DNA of 64,000 nucleotides from Membranipora membranacea (GCA_914767715.1 OU612068.1:32116001-32180000), one strand, 5' to 3'; shown: positions 12,001 through 25,420, counted from the first letter of the stretch. Notes: generated by a model from the sequence alone, not told the origin. Numbers and translations are program-made.

Positions 12001-12355
12001 AATAAAACCGTGCAAAATAGAATTGCACACAATTTGAAGCCACACAGAGTGTTAGCAAACAAATGGCTAAGCATTTTATCACATATGATGCCAGTATTCT
12101 TCCAAATTACTCTCTAGTAAAGTAGCTGTAGTTACTGCGCAGTTACCATATTGGGAAAAACTGTGTTGCTTTGTATGCACTATTTATGCATCTAAAAGAT
12201 ATTGAATGTTAAACGTGTACCATGCAACACAGAAACAATCCAATTGCGACATTGGAAACATGTTGCCGCATACAATGTGCCCGCTGGGCTGCTATGTATT
12301 CGTAGCCATAATGGTTTGTTATCTACCGTTTTGTACTTTAGACTCCAAAAGCAAG
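9093..12355. other. Spacer between head-to-head genes
   Basis: This 3.3-kb spacer separates the start of the minus-strand orphan gene from the start of the plus-strand beta-adaptin gene and should hold both promoters; I see no clear core promoter motif. It contains the tandem duplication at 11687-12196. Around 10100-10310 there are open frames on both strands (a minus-strand one includes EGAIQVLPIILERHRPAVV). None is bounded by convincing splice sites or matches a family I know, so I list no gene there; a decayed transposon ORF is possible. Confidence 0.6.
11687..12196. repeat. 256-bp tandem duplication (two copies)
   Basis: Copy 1 begins at 11687 and copy 2 at 11943, both with GTCATAAACGCATC, then ATTCCCATGC / GTTCCCATGC and about 240 bp of near-identical sequence ending in TTTATGCnTCTA. 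The period is 256 bp. Differences are scattered substitutions and single-base changes. The second copy ends about 160 bp before the beta-adaptin start codon, so it falls in the likely promoter or 5' UTR region. Confidence 0.9.
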
Positions 12356-15300
12356 ATGTCGGATGCTAAATACTTCACGACCACCAAGAAAGGTAAGCAT
12401 ATCCACACCCATTTGCATTATCGTTAACTTCACAGGGCCACAAGGATTTATTCCTAGCATTTTACAGACCCTGCCCTCGGATTGCTCTCATGTAAAATTC
12501 TAAATGAATACGTCCGTCATTGCCCGGCCCTGTTAGCTCAAATTTTTTCCTGCTCAAATTTTCAAATGAATTCCGGTAACATTATTAATCAAACACTACC
12601 AGATTTCTTGTGCTAACAGGTGAGATATTCGAGCTGAAAGCGGAGCTCAATAATGAGAAAAAAGAGAAGAAAAAAGAAGCTGTAAAGAAAGTCATTGCAA
12701 GCATGACTGTGGGAAAAGATGTCAGGTAAAGTTTGGATTGCAATCTACATGTATCTTTGTAAACCAATATATATTTTTACATCAATTGTAGTATAGTACA
12801 CCTGAAATTGGAATAGTGTTTTACCATCACGTTTTTCGTGTAATGAATGTCCTTTCTGTACATGTACAGAGTAATATATGTTTATCACCCTTGTATGGTG
12901 TAAGTACAACACTGCATTCTAATATTACAGCTCATTGTTTCCTGATGTGATTAACTGTATGCAGACAGATAACCTGGAACTGAAGAAGCTTGTGTACCTG
13001 TATCTGATGAATTATGCTAAAACACAGCCTGACATGGCCATCATGGCTGTGAACACATTCGTGAAGGTCAGTACAATCTAATATACATTTTATGCTGGAT
13101 CTATTCTTGATTCAGTCTGCTGTTTTTGACATGGATACACATTAGTAATATTCTTCATACTTAAGCAACTATAATTGTGTGTGTCTATTGTAGGATTGTG
13201 ACGATCCTAACCCACTGATCAGAGCATTAGCTGTGAGGACTATGGGCTGTATCAGGGTGGATAAGATCACTGATTACTTCTGTGAACCTCTTAGGAAATG
13301 TCTCAAGGTTTGTTCTATTATATATTATCAGTTGCAGATATACTTTTTTTTAAACAAACTGTGTTTTTATTTACACAATTGATTTATGACAGCCAGCTGG
13401 GTTATTATATTATTATTTGGTTTTTATCAGATTGATAACAGATATGTAAGTGTTGCGCCTGCAGTCAAGCTGAAGTTGGTTCTGAATTTCTGTTCATGAT
13501 AATCATATACCTATACACATAGCAAAGTGTGAACTTGGGCGGGTTTTTCACTACGGTTTATTTTGCAGGATGAGGATCCATATGTACGTAAGACTGCTGC
13601 TGTTAGTGTCGCTAAACTACACGACATAAACGGACAGCTGGTAGAAGATCAGGGCTTCCTCGACCTGCTCAAAGATCTTCTCTCTGACAGCAATCCGATG
13701 GTAATATTATCATATTGATCACCATTGTTCGTAGACTTTTTTCCAAAGTGCTCTTATAGCTTCATATAGACGATTTCAGCAATATAAATATGTAAGTGTC
13801 TAATTTCGTCAGGTGGTAGCTAATGCTGTTGCTGCGATCGGAGAAATCATGGAGACATCCGCCACAGCTCGAGATATGTTAGAATTTAACCAACAGACTG
13901 TGAATAAACTACTTACTGCTCTCAATGAGTGCACTGAGTAAGTGAGCATTCACTCTATTATCATTTTGTTCTTGAATTATCACCTTTTTTTGCTTTCTTT
14001 TTGGACCGACGGCATTACATGTTTTTCAATAGGTTTCTGCAGTTGTTATTGTAATAATTTCAAACTAAAGTAATGTTAAAACAAAGTATCCCCTGGCACC
14101 AACGTGGTGTTCTAGGCCCCATGTACTGTAAGCAGAACCAGTAAAGCACACAATAAAAGCTTAAAATCCTTATCAAACTATTGATGATCTTATTGTATTT
14201 GGCAGATGGGGACAGGTGTTTATCCTCGACTCTATCTCTACATACACACCAAAAGATGAGAGAGAAGCGCAGAGTATATTAGAGAGAGTGACACCCAGAC
14301 TGGCCCACGCTAACGCCTCAGTGGTACTGTCATCTGTCAAGGTAGGTAATCCCATGCTGTAGAAGAAGAACAACAAACTCCAACAAGTCTGTTACTCTGA
14401 TCCATGATAAAACAGTAAAGAAATATGATTCTTGACAATGATAAGCAATCTATGATCACATTTTCATTGACCTGTAAAATCATCAGAATTTTTCTTAATA
14501 CATGTCCTGAAATATAAAAACAGACATAATCTAAATCAGTAAATAAATATACCAATTTTGTAATTTGTTGTAACTTATATAAAATGATATATAGAAATAA
14601 TCAAGCATTTATGAATTTTTATAAATGGTTGACAGGTTGTGATGAAATATTTGGAGATACTAGAGGAAGGGTCAGAGTTTGTAACCAGTCTACTTAAGAA
14701 GTTATCCCCTCCTCTAGTTACCCTACTATCTGCCGAGCCTGAAATACAATATGTGGCTCTGAGAAACATCAACATTGTCGTACAGAAGAGGTAAGTATCA
14801 TAGTACCAAAATAATGGAAGGTCCGCAAGAATGACTCATCCTGGCCCATGCCTGATTTAGTGTGATTTCAAAGGACATTCTGCAGTGGGCTACTGATTAT
14901 GATGCTGAATGGAGATCTAGAATAACCTTGTCATCAATCAGACTTGCTATGTTCGCTGTTAATATTGAGTTTCCTCCCTTACTAATTTTAGACCTGATAT
15001 ACTGAAACAGGAGCTAAAGGTGTTCTTTGTAAAATACAACGATCCTATCTATGTAAAATTAGAGAAGTTAGATATCATGATAAGATTGACCAATCAGGCT
15101 AACATAGCTCAGGTCCTGGCAGAGCTCAAGGAGTAAGTTATCTATATATAATATATCATCCAACTTTACACTTGCAGTGCGCATGAACTGTCAAAATTTT
15201 ATGAGCTGATGCAGCCCTACTTTTGGACTTCTCATATAGAGAGAATATCACAACTCTGAATGCACAATAGTATTATGCACAAAGAAATATATATGGAGCA

Positions 15301-18300
15301 TGGCAGTGGCTTGCCGTCTTCAATATGTTAATCATCTGATCAACAGTATTACCAGATTTTGCCTCGTGAAAAAAATCAAAAAACACCTGATATCGTAATA
15401 TAATAATTGATACGATTAACAGGTATGCGACAGAGGTTGATGTAGATTTTGTACGTAAATCAGTGAGAGCCATTGGTCGATGTGCTATCAAGGTAGACGT
15501 GGCTGCAGAGAAATGTGTCAGTACTCTGCTTGACCTTATCCAGACTAAGGTCAACTATGTGGTACAAGAGGCTATCGTCGTCATCAAGGTTAGTTAACTC
15601 CTGATTAGTGCAAGTCTAACACTGACATGACACATCTGGCTTAGTCTGCGAAGTATCAGCCAGTATTTAATATATTGATATATCCTTACTGAAAACACTC
15701 AGGTGTTGCTTGTATTAGTGTCGTCAGATTTTCTTCTTCTAATTGTAGTTTCGTAGGATGACTTACCAGGTTCTTGTCGACTTAGCTATTTTCATTCCCC
15801 TGTCCTTTCTACATCATTTTGTGTTCACAATCAAAAATAGTATTGTACACACATCATTGTTTGAACAATACATCTGGTCTGATTCATATATGTATATTCT
15901 ACAGGATATATTTAGAAAGTATCCTAACAAGTATGAGTCGGTAATCGCCACGCTATGTGAGAACCTGGATACATTAGATGAGCCTGAGGCTAGGGCAAGT
16001 ATGATATGGATTGTGGGAGAGTACGCTGAGAGAATAGATAACGCTGATGAGCTACTCGAGAGCTTCCTAGAGGGATTCCAAGATGAAAATACCATGGTGA
16101 GATGTTATTTAGGAACTCATCTGTGATACAATTTACATGGTTCCATTATATGTTGCTATCTGTTGTATATAAAAGATAACTAAATATTGGCCTAACAGAA
16201 CAGAAGAATAGCTCTAGTGTTTATAAACCTATACGTCATATTATGAATTTAAAATTCTGAACACATCATGAGACACGAGTTTCAATTTTCATTACACATC
16301 ATTGTATTGACAGGTTCAGCTTCAGTTGCTGACAGCTGTAGTAAAGCTGTTCCTTAAGAGGCCTAATGACACTCAGGAGTTAGTGCAGCAGGTGCTCGCA
16401 CTAGCCACACAAGAGAGCGATAATCCAGATCTCAGAGATAGAGGGTATATATACTGGAGATTACTGTCCACAGACCCAGCTGCAGCCAAAGAGGTGACAA
16501 CAAACTTCTATCCTATCTTGGTGTTGCTGTATATGCAGAGGCCGTCATACACAACTAGCTCTGGAACTATGTTTTACAGATGACTCGTTTCATACATAGA
16601 TGACCAATCTAATGATATTTTTTTCATTTTTTCTATTTTTAATACTTTATTGTCATCCATATCATTTTCAAGATTTCATCACGCGACCTGAAATGGTCTC
16701 AAAGAATATGCCTACCAAAAATAGCCACTGTTTTGGCTCCCCATCCATTCAATCAGAGCCAACGTATTGGCTAAGGAAAACCAATACGTTAACATAAATG
16801 TTATATCGTTTCATGATGCAGTTGTCTGCTCCTTGACATAATTAGTCAATGAGTAGACAACTTCCAATTTCTTGATAGACAACTGAGTTAGCCACCTATA
16901 TGAAAATATGTAATGTTGATATATTTTTCATTGTTCTTAATCGTTTTTCAGGTCGTGCTGGCTGAGAAGCCTTTGATATCTGAGGAGACAGATCTAATAG
17001 AGCCAACACTTTTGGATGAGCTGATATGTCACATATCAAGCTTAGCCTCAGTGTACCACAAGCCACCGATGGCATTTGTAGAAGGGCGTGCAGCTTTCGG
17101 GGCTAGGCGTGCCCTACCTGCTAAATCAGCAACGTGAGTATACAGTGTTTTGTGAATGAGTTGAGCCTTGCTGCCTTCATTTCATAACGTTGCCCATAAA
17201 AGTCCCAGTCATTTCGCGATTTAAATTATGAAGCTCTGTACTTAGATTGTTATCTACAGATTGTTCCTATACCCAGACTACTATTTTGATTTAAATCAGA
17301 TAAACCTCAAACATCCGTCTACTTATCTGTGTAACATGCTCCAGTCTGCTACCCGCATACTGTCTCATTTAAATGTCTGCTAAACTAGGTCACATAACCG
17401 GGTCACTTAAGTGGACTTTGGAGTCTGACCTCAAAAAGATTTGAGAACAGAATACAGTTAATTGTTGGGATTGAGCATATCAATTATCATTGCCATAGTC
17501 TAGTTTCACATTTAACATTTATGTAGGTAAGATGATGTTGGTTTGTGCAAGAGGAAATGTTCAGTTTCCATAACTATACCACCATGTTAAATTCAGCCAA
17601 ATTTAGAAATTTAAACTGTTATGTGAAATGCTCAACAATGGAGTGTTGTTTATTAATTTCAAATAGTGCTTGAGGCTCAACACTTTTTGACTAGTGTTTT
17701 GTGCTGATCCCTGAGCCCTGAGCCCTGAGCCCTGAGCCCTGAGCCCTGAGCCCTGAGGGTGTTTTATCTTCTAGTGGAGAGGTAGAGGAAGGAGTACCAG
17801 TTGAGGAGCCGACTGTATTGACTCAGCAGCCCACTGTAATACCGACACAGGATTCCCTGATAATCACAGATGATTTACTTAGTCTTAGTCTGGGTGGACC
17901 CACAATGTCTAATGTACCGACGCAGCAGAGCTCTAATGGCATGGACCTACTAGGTGACGGCCTAGACAGTCTGGTTAGTTATACTAGTCCATCCTCAGCT
18001 TTGCAGTCCAAGAGTTGTTATATAATACATAATTATATAATAACTCTTCGTATGCAGTATGTACCAGGATTGAAATCAGAGCTATGATTTCGTTGTCAGA
18101 CAAGATACTAGGCTAATTGAGAATTGTTAAAACAAGGGCCATTCATGATTAAATTACTGCAGCATATTTAACATAGACCTGCACGTGTTACCAAGGAATG
18201 TTATACTGTTGCATTTCCTCTGTGTTGATATAAATCTCTGATTAATTTATGATTAAATATTACAGCTGGGTGGAGGGGGCTCTACCCAACCAGATCAGCC

Positions 18301-20447
18301 AGGAGGGTTCGGTGGTCTATCTGATATATTCGGTTTCCAGCAGTCATCAACATCCTTCACTCCTCCAGCTGAGGTAATTAGACTAAAGTTATGCTCTATT
18401 TATTTAGATCAGAAAGTCAAACAAATTCCAAAGATCATATTTACCAAATAAGAAGCTTAGTAATTACCTGACAAGGATCTTGCTTCAGACTCAAGTATTG
18501 ATGATTTCGCTTTACTTTTACTGCACCAAGATTTTGTCCTTTGTATGTTAATACGTTACCCTAGGCCTACTTGGTGAACTTTGTAGGGTACATACAAGTT
18601 CGTTTGCCAAACCTTAGCTGTCAATCTGTAGCCTGACAATTTCAAATTGATCAATGACATAATTATGCGGGTATTTTCTACTAATTTTATTCCTGAACTG
18701 AAAACAGAAGAACTGCCGGCATACAATTTAACCGATACATTGGCAAGGGCATTCAAAGCTTTGTCAAAGACTCGGCAAAGTAGTATGATACATTTTCTGT
18801 ACAATTTAATTTATTTTATCGACGTCACGACCAGTCCCTGCTTATTTTTTAGACATGGTTATTAGCTAAAAATGCCAAAGGTTTGGAGCTCACAGGAACA
18901 TTTTCACGAAAAAATAACCAAGTAGTTATGGAGATGACAGTCACAAACAAAGCAATGCAGCCCATGACTGGGTTTGCCATACAATTCAATAAAAATAGGT
19001 AAGTAACTTTCACTCACTTATCAAACCCGATTCCAGTCAATAGATCTGTTGTAGCATCTACTAATTACAGACTTTAATAGAGCGATAAACATATAAATAC
19101 TTCATATTTTATTAAGATATTATTCAATTTAATTTCAACTGTTGAATGGCTAGGTAAGGAAATCTACCACAGCTTACCCGGTAAAGTATACCATTATGTG
19201 AAATTCCCTGCTGACTACAATGGTATTGGTTGTAACTTTTACAGACATGTTTTCATTTTATTTTCATATTTTGTAGTTTTGGTCTGTCACCAGGTGGGGC
19301 ATTACAAGTTCGTTCCCCACTACCCCCAAACCAGAGCTGCAATGTATCATTACCTCTTAGTACACAAGGTGCTGTCACCAAGATGGACCCACTTAATAAT
19401 CTCCAGGTAAATTGCAATAAGTCTGGTATTTCAATCACTAGAATTATGGCTAAAATGTTAATGTTTGTGAATCTGAAACTGTGAACCCAACAAGTTGTCT
19501 GCCTAACATGACTATGTGCGTTGACGGCAGATCGATTACCAGTTTCCCATTACTTCATGTCCGTGTGCGTGTGTCAACTTAACAATCAAGCCTCTGTTCT
19601 GATGCTCTTACAGGTAGCTATTAAGAATAGTATAGATGTTTTCTACTATGCCTGCCTCGTACCGATGCATGTACTTTTCTCTGATGATGGTGAGATGGAG
19701 AAGAGGGTATTCCTGGCCACGTGGAAGGACATTCCAGCGCAAAACGAAGTTCAGTCAACCATTACCAATGTAGATCATAGTGGAGGTTAGTCATTATTTT
19801 ATTTGTCTCAATGATGTGAAATTGACTCAGGAAGTTTTCTTGTATTTAATTGATATTTTGTTGTGAAGGATCAGTAGCCATTTTTCTCTTTTCATTTTGT
19901 AAATTCTTCTTCAATATTATCGTGACCCAGTTTATGAACCTGAATCTCTATTTATAGATACCGTGTCTCAGAAGCTGAGTAATAACAATGTATTTACTAT
20001 CGCTAAGAGGAATGTGGAGGGACAGGATATGCTCTATCAGTCACTAAAACTAACCAATGGTATCTGGTGTTTAGCTGAGCTTAAAATACAACCAGGAAAC
20101 AACGCAGTCACTGTAAGTTTATGCTCATTATAACACTGGATTATGTTATGATATTTTTATAGATAGCTTTCATTCAAAATTTGCATTCATTATGTGGCTA
20201 GAATTAGCTATAAGCCGAAATAAACACAACAATCTGTGCTGTGTGTGAAATAATAATGTTGTAAGATTAACCATGGTATAATAAATTAAATACCACAAGT
20301 AATGTTGTCATCATGATCACCAGCCCATATTATAACACTTGATATTCACACTGTTGTTTGGTTATTTTGTAGCTATCTTTGAAATCCAGAGCGACTGAGA
20401 TCTACTCTGGAGTGCAGCAAGCCTATGAGCAAATCCTACATAACTAA
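12356..20447 (+). CDS. AP2B1/AP1B1-like: AP-1/AP-2 complex beta subunit (beta adaptin)
   Basis: Large subunit of the heterotetrameric clathrin adaptor that links cargo and membrane to clathrin at the plasma membrane or trans-Golgi; many invertebrates use one beta for both complexes. Twenty exons: 12356-12392, 12620-12725, 12931-13066, 13194-13307, 13569-13700, 13813-13937, 14206-14341, 14636-14790, 14992-15132, 15423-15588, 15905-16096, 16314-16493, 16952-17133, 17775-17973, 18266-18373, 18853-18998, 19277-19406, 19614-19785, 19958-20112, 20373-20447 (2787 nt, 928 aa; vertebrate proteins are about 940). The N-terminus [20 protein letters not shown] and the helical trunk (to about residue 590) follow the vertebrate sequence almost without gaps. 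Residues about 600-703 are the hinge, and 704-928 the appendage ([38 protein letters not shown]). The hinge has [10 protein letters not shown] where vertebrates have the clathrin box LLNLD. Intact gene; assignment is very secure. Confidence 0.97.
17709..17757. repeat. (CCCTGAG)7 minisatellite
   Basis: Seven exact head-to-tail copies of CCCTGAG. The array ends 15 nt before the AG (17773-17774) of the acceptor of beta-adaptin exon 14, so the polypyrimidine tract is confined to the short stretch GGTGTTTTATCTTCTAG. Confidence 0.97.
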
Positions 20448-20651
20448 AATATCACCTTATACCATTATCAGATGGAACATCAATGAGAGCTCAGATATTA
20501 TTGTTGTACATTGATATTTTGTTTTTCAATATTTGACAACATGTGTTATGAATATTTCAGTTCCAGGTATATGAATTCTGTATACATGGTATAACTTATG
20601 TCCCTTTTTTTTCAAATCTAATGTTGATCAACGAATGTAGTTTCTTTGGTG

Positions 20652-20657
20652 AATAAA
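20652..20657 (+). promoter_or_regulatory. Candidate poly(A) signal AATAAA
   Basis: AATAAA about 205 nt after the beta-adaptin stop codon, preceded and followed by T-rich sequence; the first such signal in the 3' region. Confidence 0.5.
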
Positions 20658-21671
20658 CCAACAATGCATTTAAGTATTGCGAATTATACAAAGATTCAAA
20701 TCAAAGCCACCAATAATTCAGGATTACAATGTGCCGACTATCATGATAAGTCAAACATTGGGCTCATAAGTGGAATATAGCTGCTCGAGCAGATAACACA
20801 AAGGCTGTCTTGACTGACTTGTCTTATTTCCACGAAACCCCAGCCAGTACTGCACTGAAAAGAGGCGATAGTTAAACTTGGTCAAGGTTGCTGCCATTCA
20901 TATACTGCAACAACATTAATAAATTTGCTATCTTTTCAACTACGATCTATGAGTCTTTATCTTACTCCTAGTAACCTACAACCTGCTCACCTCGACAGAA
21001 ATATATACATTAAAATTGAAATCTGATCAACCTTGACATACAGGTACTGAATACTTATTTGTATTTTTACTGTGCTAATACTTCATACCCCAAATGTTCT
21101 GAATCTGAGTATTAATAGGCCCACTTAGTGAACTTCACTCATCACTGGGTGTGCGTTAAAGGCAACAATTTTGGAAAGCTATGCAGTGCCCATTAACTGT
21201 CATCTTTCCCATTTTGAATTGATCGATGAGAAAAAGATGTGCTTATTTATGCCCTTTTCCTCAAATTGAATTATCAAAGAATGGCTGCTGGCATATTTTG
21301 CTGAGGCAATTGACAAGCCAGGCATTTGTCTAAATGTTCTCACTAGCAAATTTTGTTACGATAGGCCCTGTTTGAATAGGATTAGACACTTTATAAACAA
21401 TGATTGATTTGAGTCTTAAAGTGGTTATACTTGATGATTCAATGATGTGTATTATTATCTTATCTGACATTCAGCTTCGAGTATTTTATATGCTGGCACT
21501 TTGCATACTATGTGACATGGTATAAAAGTAAGGATATCAAGATAACATGAACCAGTATGATAAGCGAATCTGTCTCATAAACTAAGCCGTCGTGTCTGTC
21601 GTCTTGCAGCTGCAGGATTTCAAATCTCAAATATCCAGCCTGCAGAGTTTATTGCCAGTTGTGTCTCTATC
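20658..21671. other. Spacer, nothing recognised
   Basis: A-T-rich sequence between the beta-adaptin 3' end and the first sulfotransferase-like gene. I see no ORF with family resemblance and no transposon ends. The promoter of the downstream gene should be here. Confidence 0.5.
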
Positions 21672-23912
21672 ATGGCATGGATATCTGACGTTGTTTCAGC
21701 CACAAAGGTGCGGTTGTGGTTTCTTTTTGGGGAACTTTGGCGACAACTCATTTCAATCATATGGAAGCTTAATGGTAAGTTTTCTTTGGGACGTGTCCCT
21801 ATGATGTTACATTACACATATGTGTTGGTGTTATTTTGTCTAGAGGCTAAGAACAAAGATACAGCTATAGCCTTGCTACTCGCAGTTTTGAGCTGCTTTT
21901 TCTATGGCTTTGCTCATGTTAGCCAAAATACAAGTGGTAGCACAAGTAGTATACAGGGCAAATACCCTTATTGATTACATATTATCATTATTAATAGACA
22001 GTTTTCTGAGCTCTGATTTGGGCCTTAATTCGGAGTTGTTCTCTCTCCAGTTTGGTACTTTTAACCCGCGCCGCATAGGAAAAACATGCTGAAAAGAGGG
22101 TTATCTTGAAAACCGCTTATGTTAGGATAAAAATGATTTTTGATTCAGAATCTGCACCATTGAAAACTGATAGGGACATTGTTTGGGAATTACTTTTGGT
22201 ATTCGGATAGCAAATTATATCAACTTCTGCCAGTTTTGCGGCCAATTTTCATGGAATATTTCATGAATTTCGTCACTAAAATTAAGATTTATCAACATTC
22301 AAGCCTCCAATGATTTGGAAACCCTGTCTCTCAGGGTTTCAATGGTGCAGATTTTGAATCAAAAATTATTTTTATCCTAACACAAGCGGTTTTCAAGATA
22401 GCCCTCTTTCAGCATGTTTCTTTCCTATGCGGCGTGGGTTAAATGTACCAAACTGGAGAGAAGACAAATCCAAATTGAGGCCTAAATCAGAGCTCAGAAA
22501 ACTGTCTATCCTCTTAGAAAGCTCTTGTTTTTAATTGCAGTTAACCATGCTGTATTATCAGGTTGAAAAAGTGGATTTACACGGCAGTATAGGAAATTTT
22601 AGTTGTACATTCTGACTGCAAAAACACCCGGTCACTGGTGTTGGGAGTAACTTCCACTGTAAAATTCCTATTTGCAGGTGTGGAGGCGAAATGGAAAGCC
22701 ATCCAAAGTGGTAAAGAGAAAGTTCACACTGCCCAGGTGCTGCACATTTTATACTCCATACCTCACTCATTCGAAATAACTGCATTGAGTCTGTTCCTTA
22801 CACACGAGACTTTTACCACTGCTAGTATAGTCTTGAGACCCAATGTTCATCTCCTCTCCATCGAGAAGGATATCGCTAAATTTGTGGAAGTTGACCCTGC
22901 TGTGGATATTTTAAATGTGAAGAAGAATCCTATTCTACTTATCGCTCAGACTATCCATGCCAAGAAGATCATCATCTTGCCGAGAAGAATATTTGACGAT
23001 ATGGTTTCTGAGTTCGATACAGAGGAGAATAATGTGGTGTGGTTGTTTCATACTTCAAGATGTGGCTCAACACTCTGGGCTCAAATCTTCCAGACCGTTC
23101 CAGGCTGGACGATCATATCAGAAACACAGGTAATGAGTCACAGTTTTTGTCACGCATCTGGTTTTGACGAACTTGATATCGACTCATTTGCAAAAACTAA
23201 GCAATTTGAGGATATGGTGGTTGCATATATCAAATGTTACTTGCGCCTCGTACCAGCGAAGAATTCTGTACTATGGAGAGCTCTTGGAGTTATGTCAGAA
23301 CATATGATCCCAATCATAAAAAAGAGATTTCCCAAACATAAGATTATGATGGTGTATCGGGATGTGCTGCCCAGCGCTAAGTCCTACCATAAGGTCATGG
23401 GAAATATGCCTATATATGAAGCTGAGTTAGAGCCTATGTTAGACGACATTAACAACACAATGCCTTCCAAACAGTCAAGAGCTTTCCGTCTATTCTGGAC
23501 ATCTGGCTATGACCCGACTGTGGTTATTCCTGCCATCACGAAATCGCAACTCCATCCAAACATTTTTGAATTCTTCATGGTGCTCTGGGGATGTCGAGTC
23601 AAGAAAATGCAGGAGTATCAAAGAAATGGTATCAAAATACGCTGCATCAAATATGATAACCTGGTTGACGATCCAAGGTTGCTAATCAGTAAAGTATTCC
23701 GGCATGTTGGCGTTTCTGTATATTTTGTCGATGAAGCTATCAAGGCTATGGACCGTGATAGCCAAGCAGGGCTTGTATTCAGCAAAGAAAATAAAGACCA
23801 TGATCCAAGTTGGGTCAGAACGTCAGGGGCTGTCCAGAGATGTAACTCTTTTCTGAGTGCTATGGGTCTACCTGGGCTTGACTCTGAACTGGTTATGAAT
23901 GATATGCTGTAG
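21672..23912 (+). CDS. Sulfotransferase-like protein, paralogue 1
   Basis: Two coding exons, 21672-21774 and 22678-23912 (phase-1 intron), 445 aa. Exon 1 gives MAWISDVVSATKVRLW... ending WKLNG, a hydrophobic/aromatic N-terminus that may be a membrane anchor. The P-loop LFHTSRCGSTLWAQIF (RCGSTLW at about residues 162-168) matches the 5'-phosphosulfate-binding motif RSGSTLL of PAPS-dependent sulfotransferases. MVYRDVLPSAKSYHKV (about 260-275) matches the 3'-phosphate motif with conserved Arg and Ser. The 130-residue region before the P-loop (LRPNVHLLSIEKD, NVKKNPILL) is shared by all three copies and is not part of the usual fold. The likely role is sulfation of a small molecule or glycan in the secretory pathway, but the substrate is unknown. 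The intron holds a complete foldback transposon (21995-22508). The start was chosen because the same Met aligns in the paralogues. A distant AATAAA lies at 24472. Confidence 0.85.
21995..22508. mobile_element. Foldback DNA transposon, copy 2 (complete)
   Basis: Starts TA|GACAGTTTTCTGAGCTC and ends GAGCTCAGAAAACTGTC|TA. The outer roughly 165 bp on each side are inverted copies of each other: GTACTTTTAACCCGCGCCGC on the left pairs with GCGGCGTGGGTTAAATGTAC on the right. The terminal TA on both sides fits a TA target duplication, as in Tc1/mariner-type elements. The core of about 180 bp is non-coding and is the reverse complement of the core of copy 3, so the two are inserted in opposite orientation. 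It lies in the intron of sulfotransferase-like gene 1. Confidence 0.85.
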
Positions 23913-25420
23913 GCATGTTTCAGCAGCGTACCTGTCATTGAGTAAGGCTGATTGCCGAGTTTCTGCGATTAATGCATAGCAGTCGCCCCTAAAGAGGTCT
24001 CAACGCAACCGCCGTGAAATCCGCAAACTTAAGTTATTTGGAAGTATACCTACTATCTCATTTGCAGCATCATGCCATGCATGGAGACCGATTTAAAATC
24101 TAGGCACCAATAACAAGGCTTCAGTATAATGCTTGCGGCATTGTAACAGATTTAAAACAGAGGCCTGTGGAGGGGAGGGGGCAATGGAAGTGCATATGGA
24201 ATATGTGGCGCTATGCTTTTCCTAAATCATTATGTAACAATCATTGATTTTAAATAATCCGAAAAATTTGCTCCAGTTTTTACCTGAGCTCAACTCTGTG
24301 CTTTGTACCAGAACAGCATAATTACAGAGGCCAGCATGTTATATAAGCCTAATTTTTCTATTCAAATTTCATTATGCCATTCTTTCATATTTTTTTCTTA
24401 CAAATGTGACATGGATATTTATCTTATGCCCCTTTATCATTCATGGAAGATTTTGAAATTAAGGAGGATGAAATAAACAAAAGTAATTGAATTAAATTAA
24501 GCGGCCACATGACCAGATTTGCACATGTGAACGAGTCATTTACTGTGTCAGTTAAAAGCAGTGATATTTAACAATAATTTTATTATACTATTTATTGGAA
24601 ATTTTCAATATGATAATAGCACACAAAATTACAATAAACCACTACTGAGACACTTATCCAGCTGATAACTGTAAGATTAGAATAATGTGAACATTTGAAG
24701 GAATATGGATTTCCCTTGTAGTGTAAGCTTGATTTAGAACAAGCAAGTGTGTTCTCTCTGTGAATGCGGAGGAATACCTTAATCAACCCGCCACGGCTTT
24801 TGCATTAGCATTCCGCTACCACAGAGGGAGCAAACTTGTTCTTAACTTCAATAGTTATAAAAAAAACATCAATTATACTAAATAAATCTGTTACCTACAT
24901 ATAAATAACCTGGATAAAGAAAAGGTGAACTCATAGCATTTGAGGGCACTAACATTGATGATATCACTTGGCCATTGATAAAAACTAGATTAAGTTTGAT
25001 CGAGTTTGCCTGCATTTGGAGTTGCAGGAGGGACTACTCTGAAATCAGGATGTAGTATGTTAATGGAAAGAAAGTTATAATGCAATATAATACTGGGCAT
25101 GACAGATAAAGGGGAGCAAGACACGTACCAAAGACACTGTCTTTGCCTAATATATCCATGTCACATGAACTCTGCTAGTAGACTAGACAAAAAACAAACA
25201 GTTTGAAAACCAGTGGCCACCCTTTAAATATTGTGCTTGTGTGATATTGATAATTAATTATTAGTTTAAATGCTCAAACTGTGCTAGGTGGGGGTAGGGA
25301 GATAAATGTTGTAACATTCCATTATTCAGATTCTCGTTGGTTTGATAGTAGATACGTGATAGTAGATACGTGATAGTAGATACGTGATAGTAGATACGTG
25401 ATAGTAGATACGTGATAGTA

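Noticed and set aside
18647-18865. Open frame of 72 codons in beta-adaptin intron 15
   Set aside because: It lies within an intron and overlaps exon 16 in another frame; no family resemblance and no splice context.
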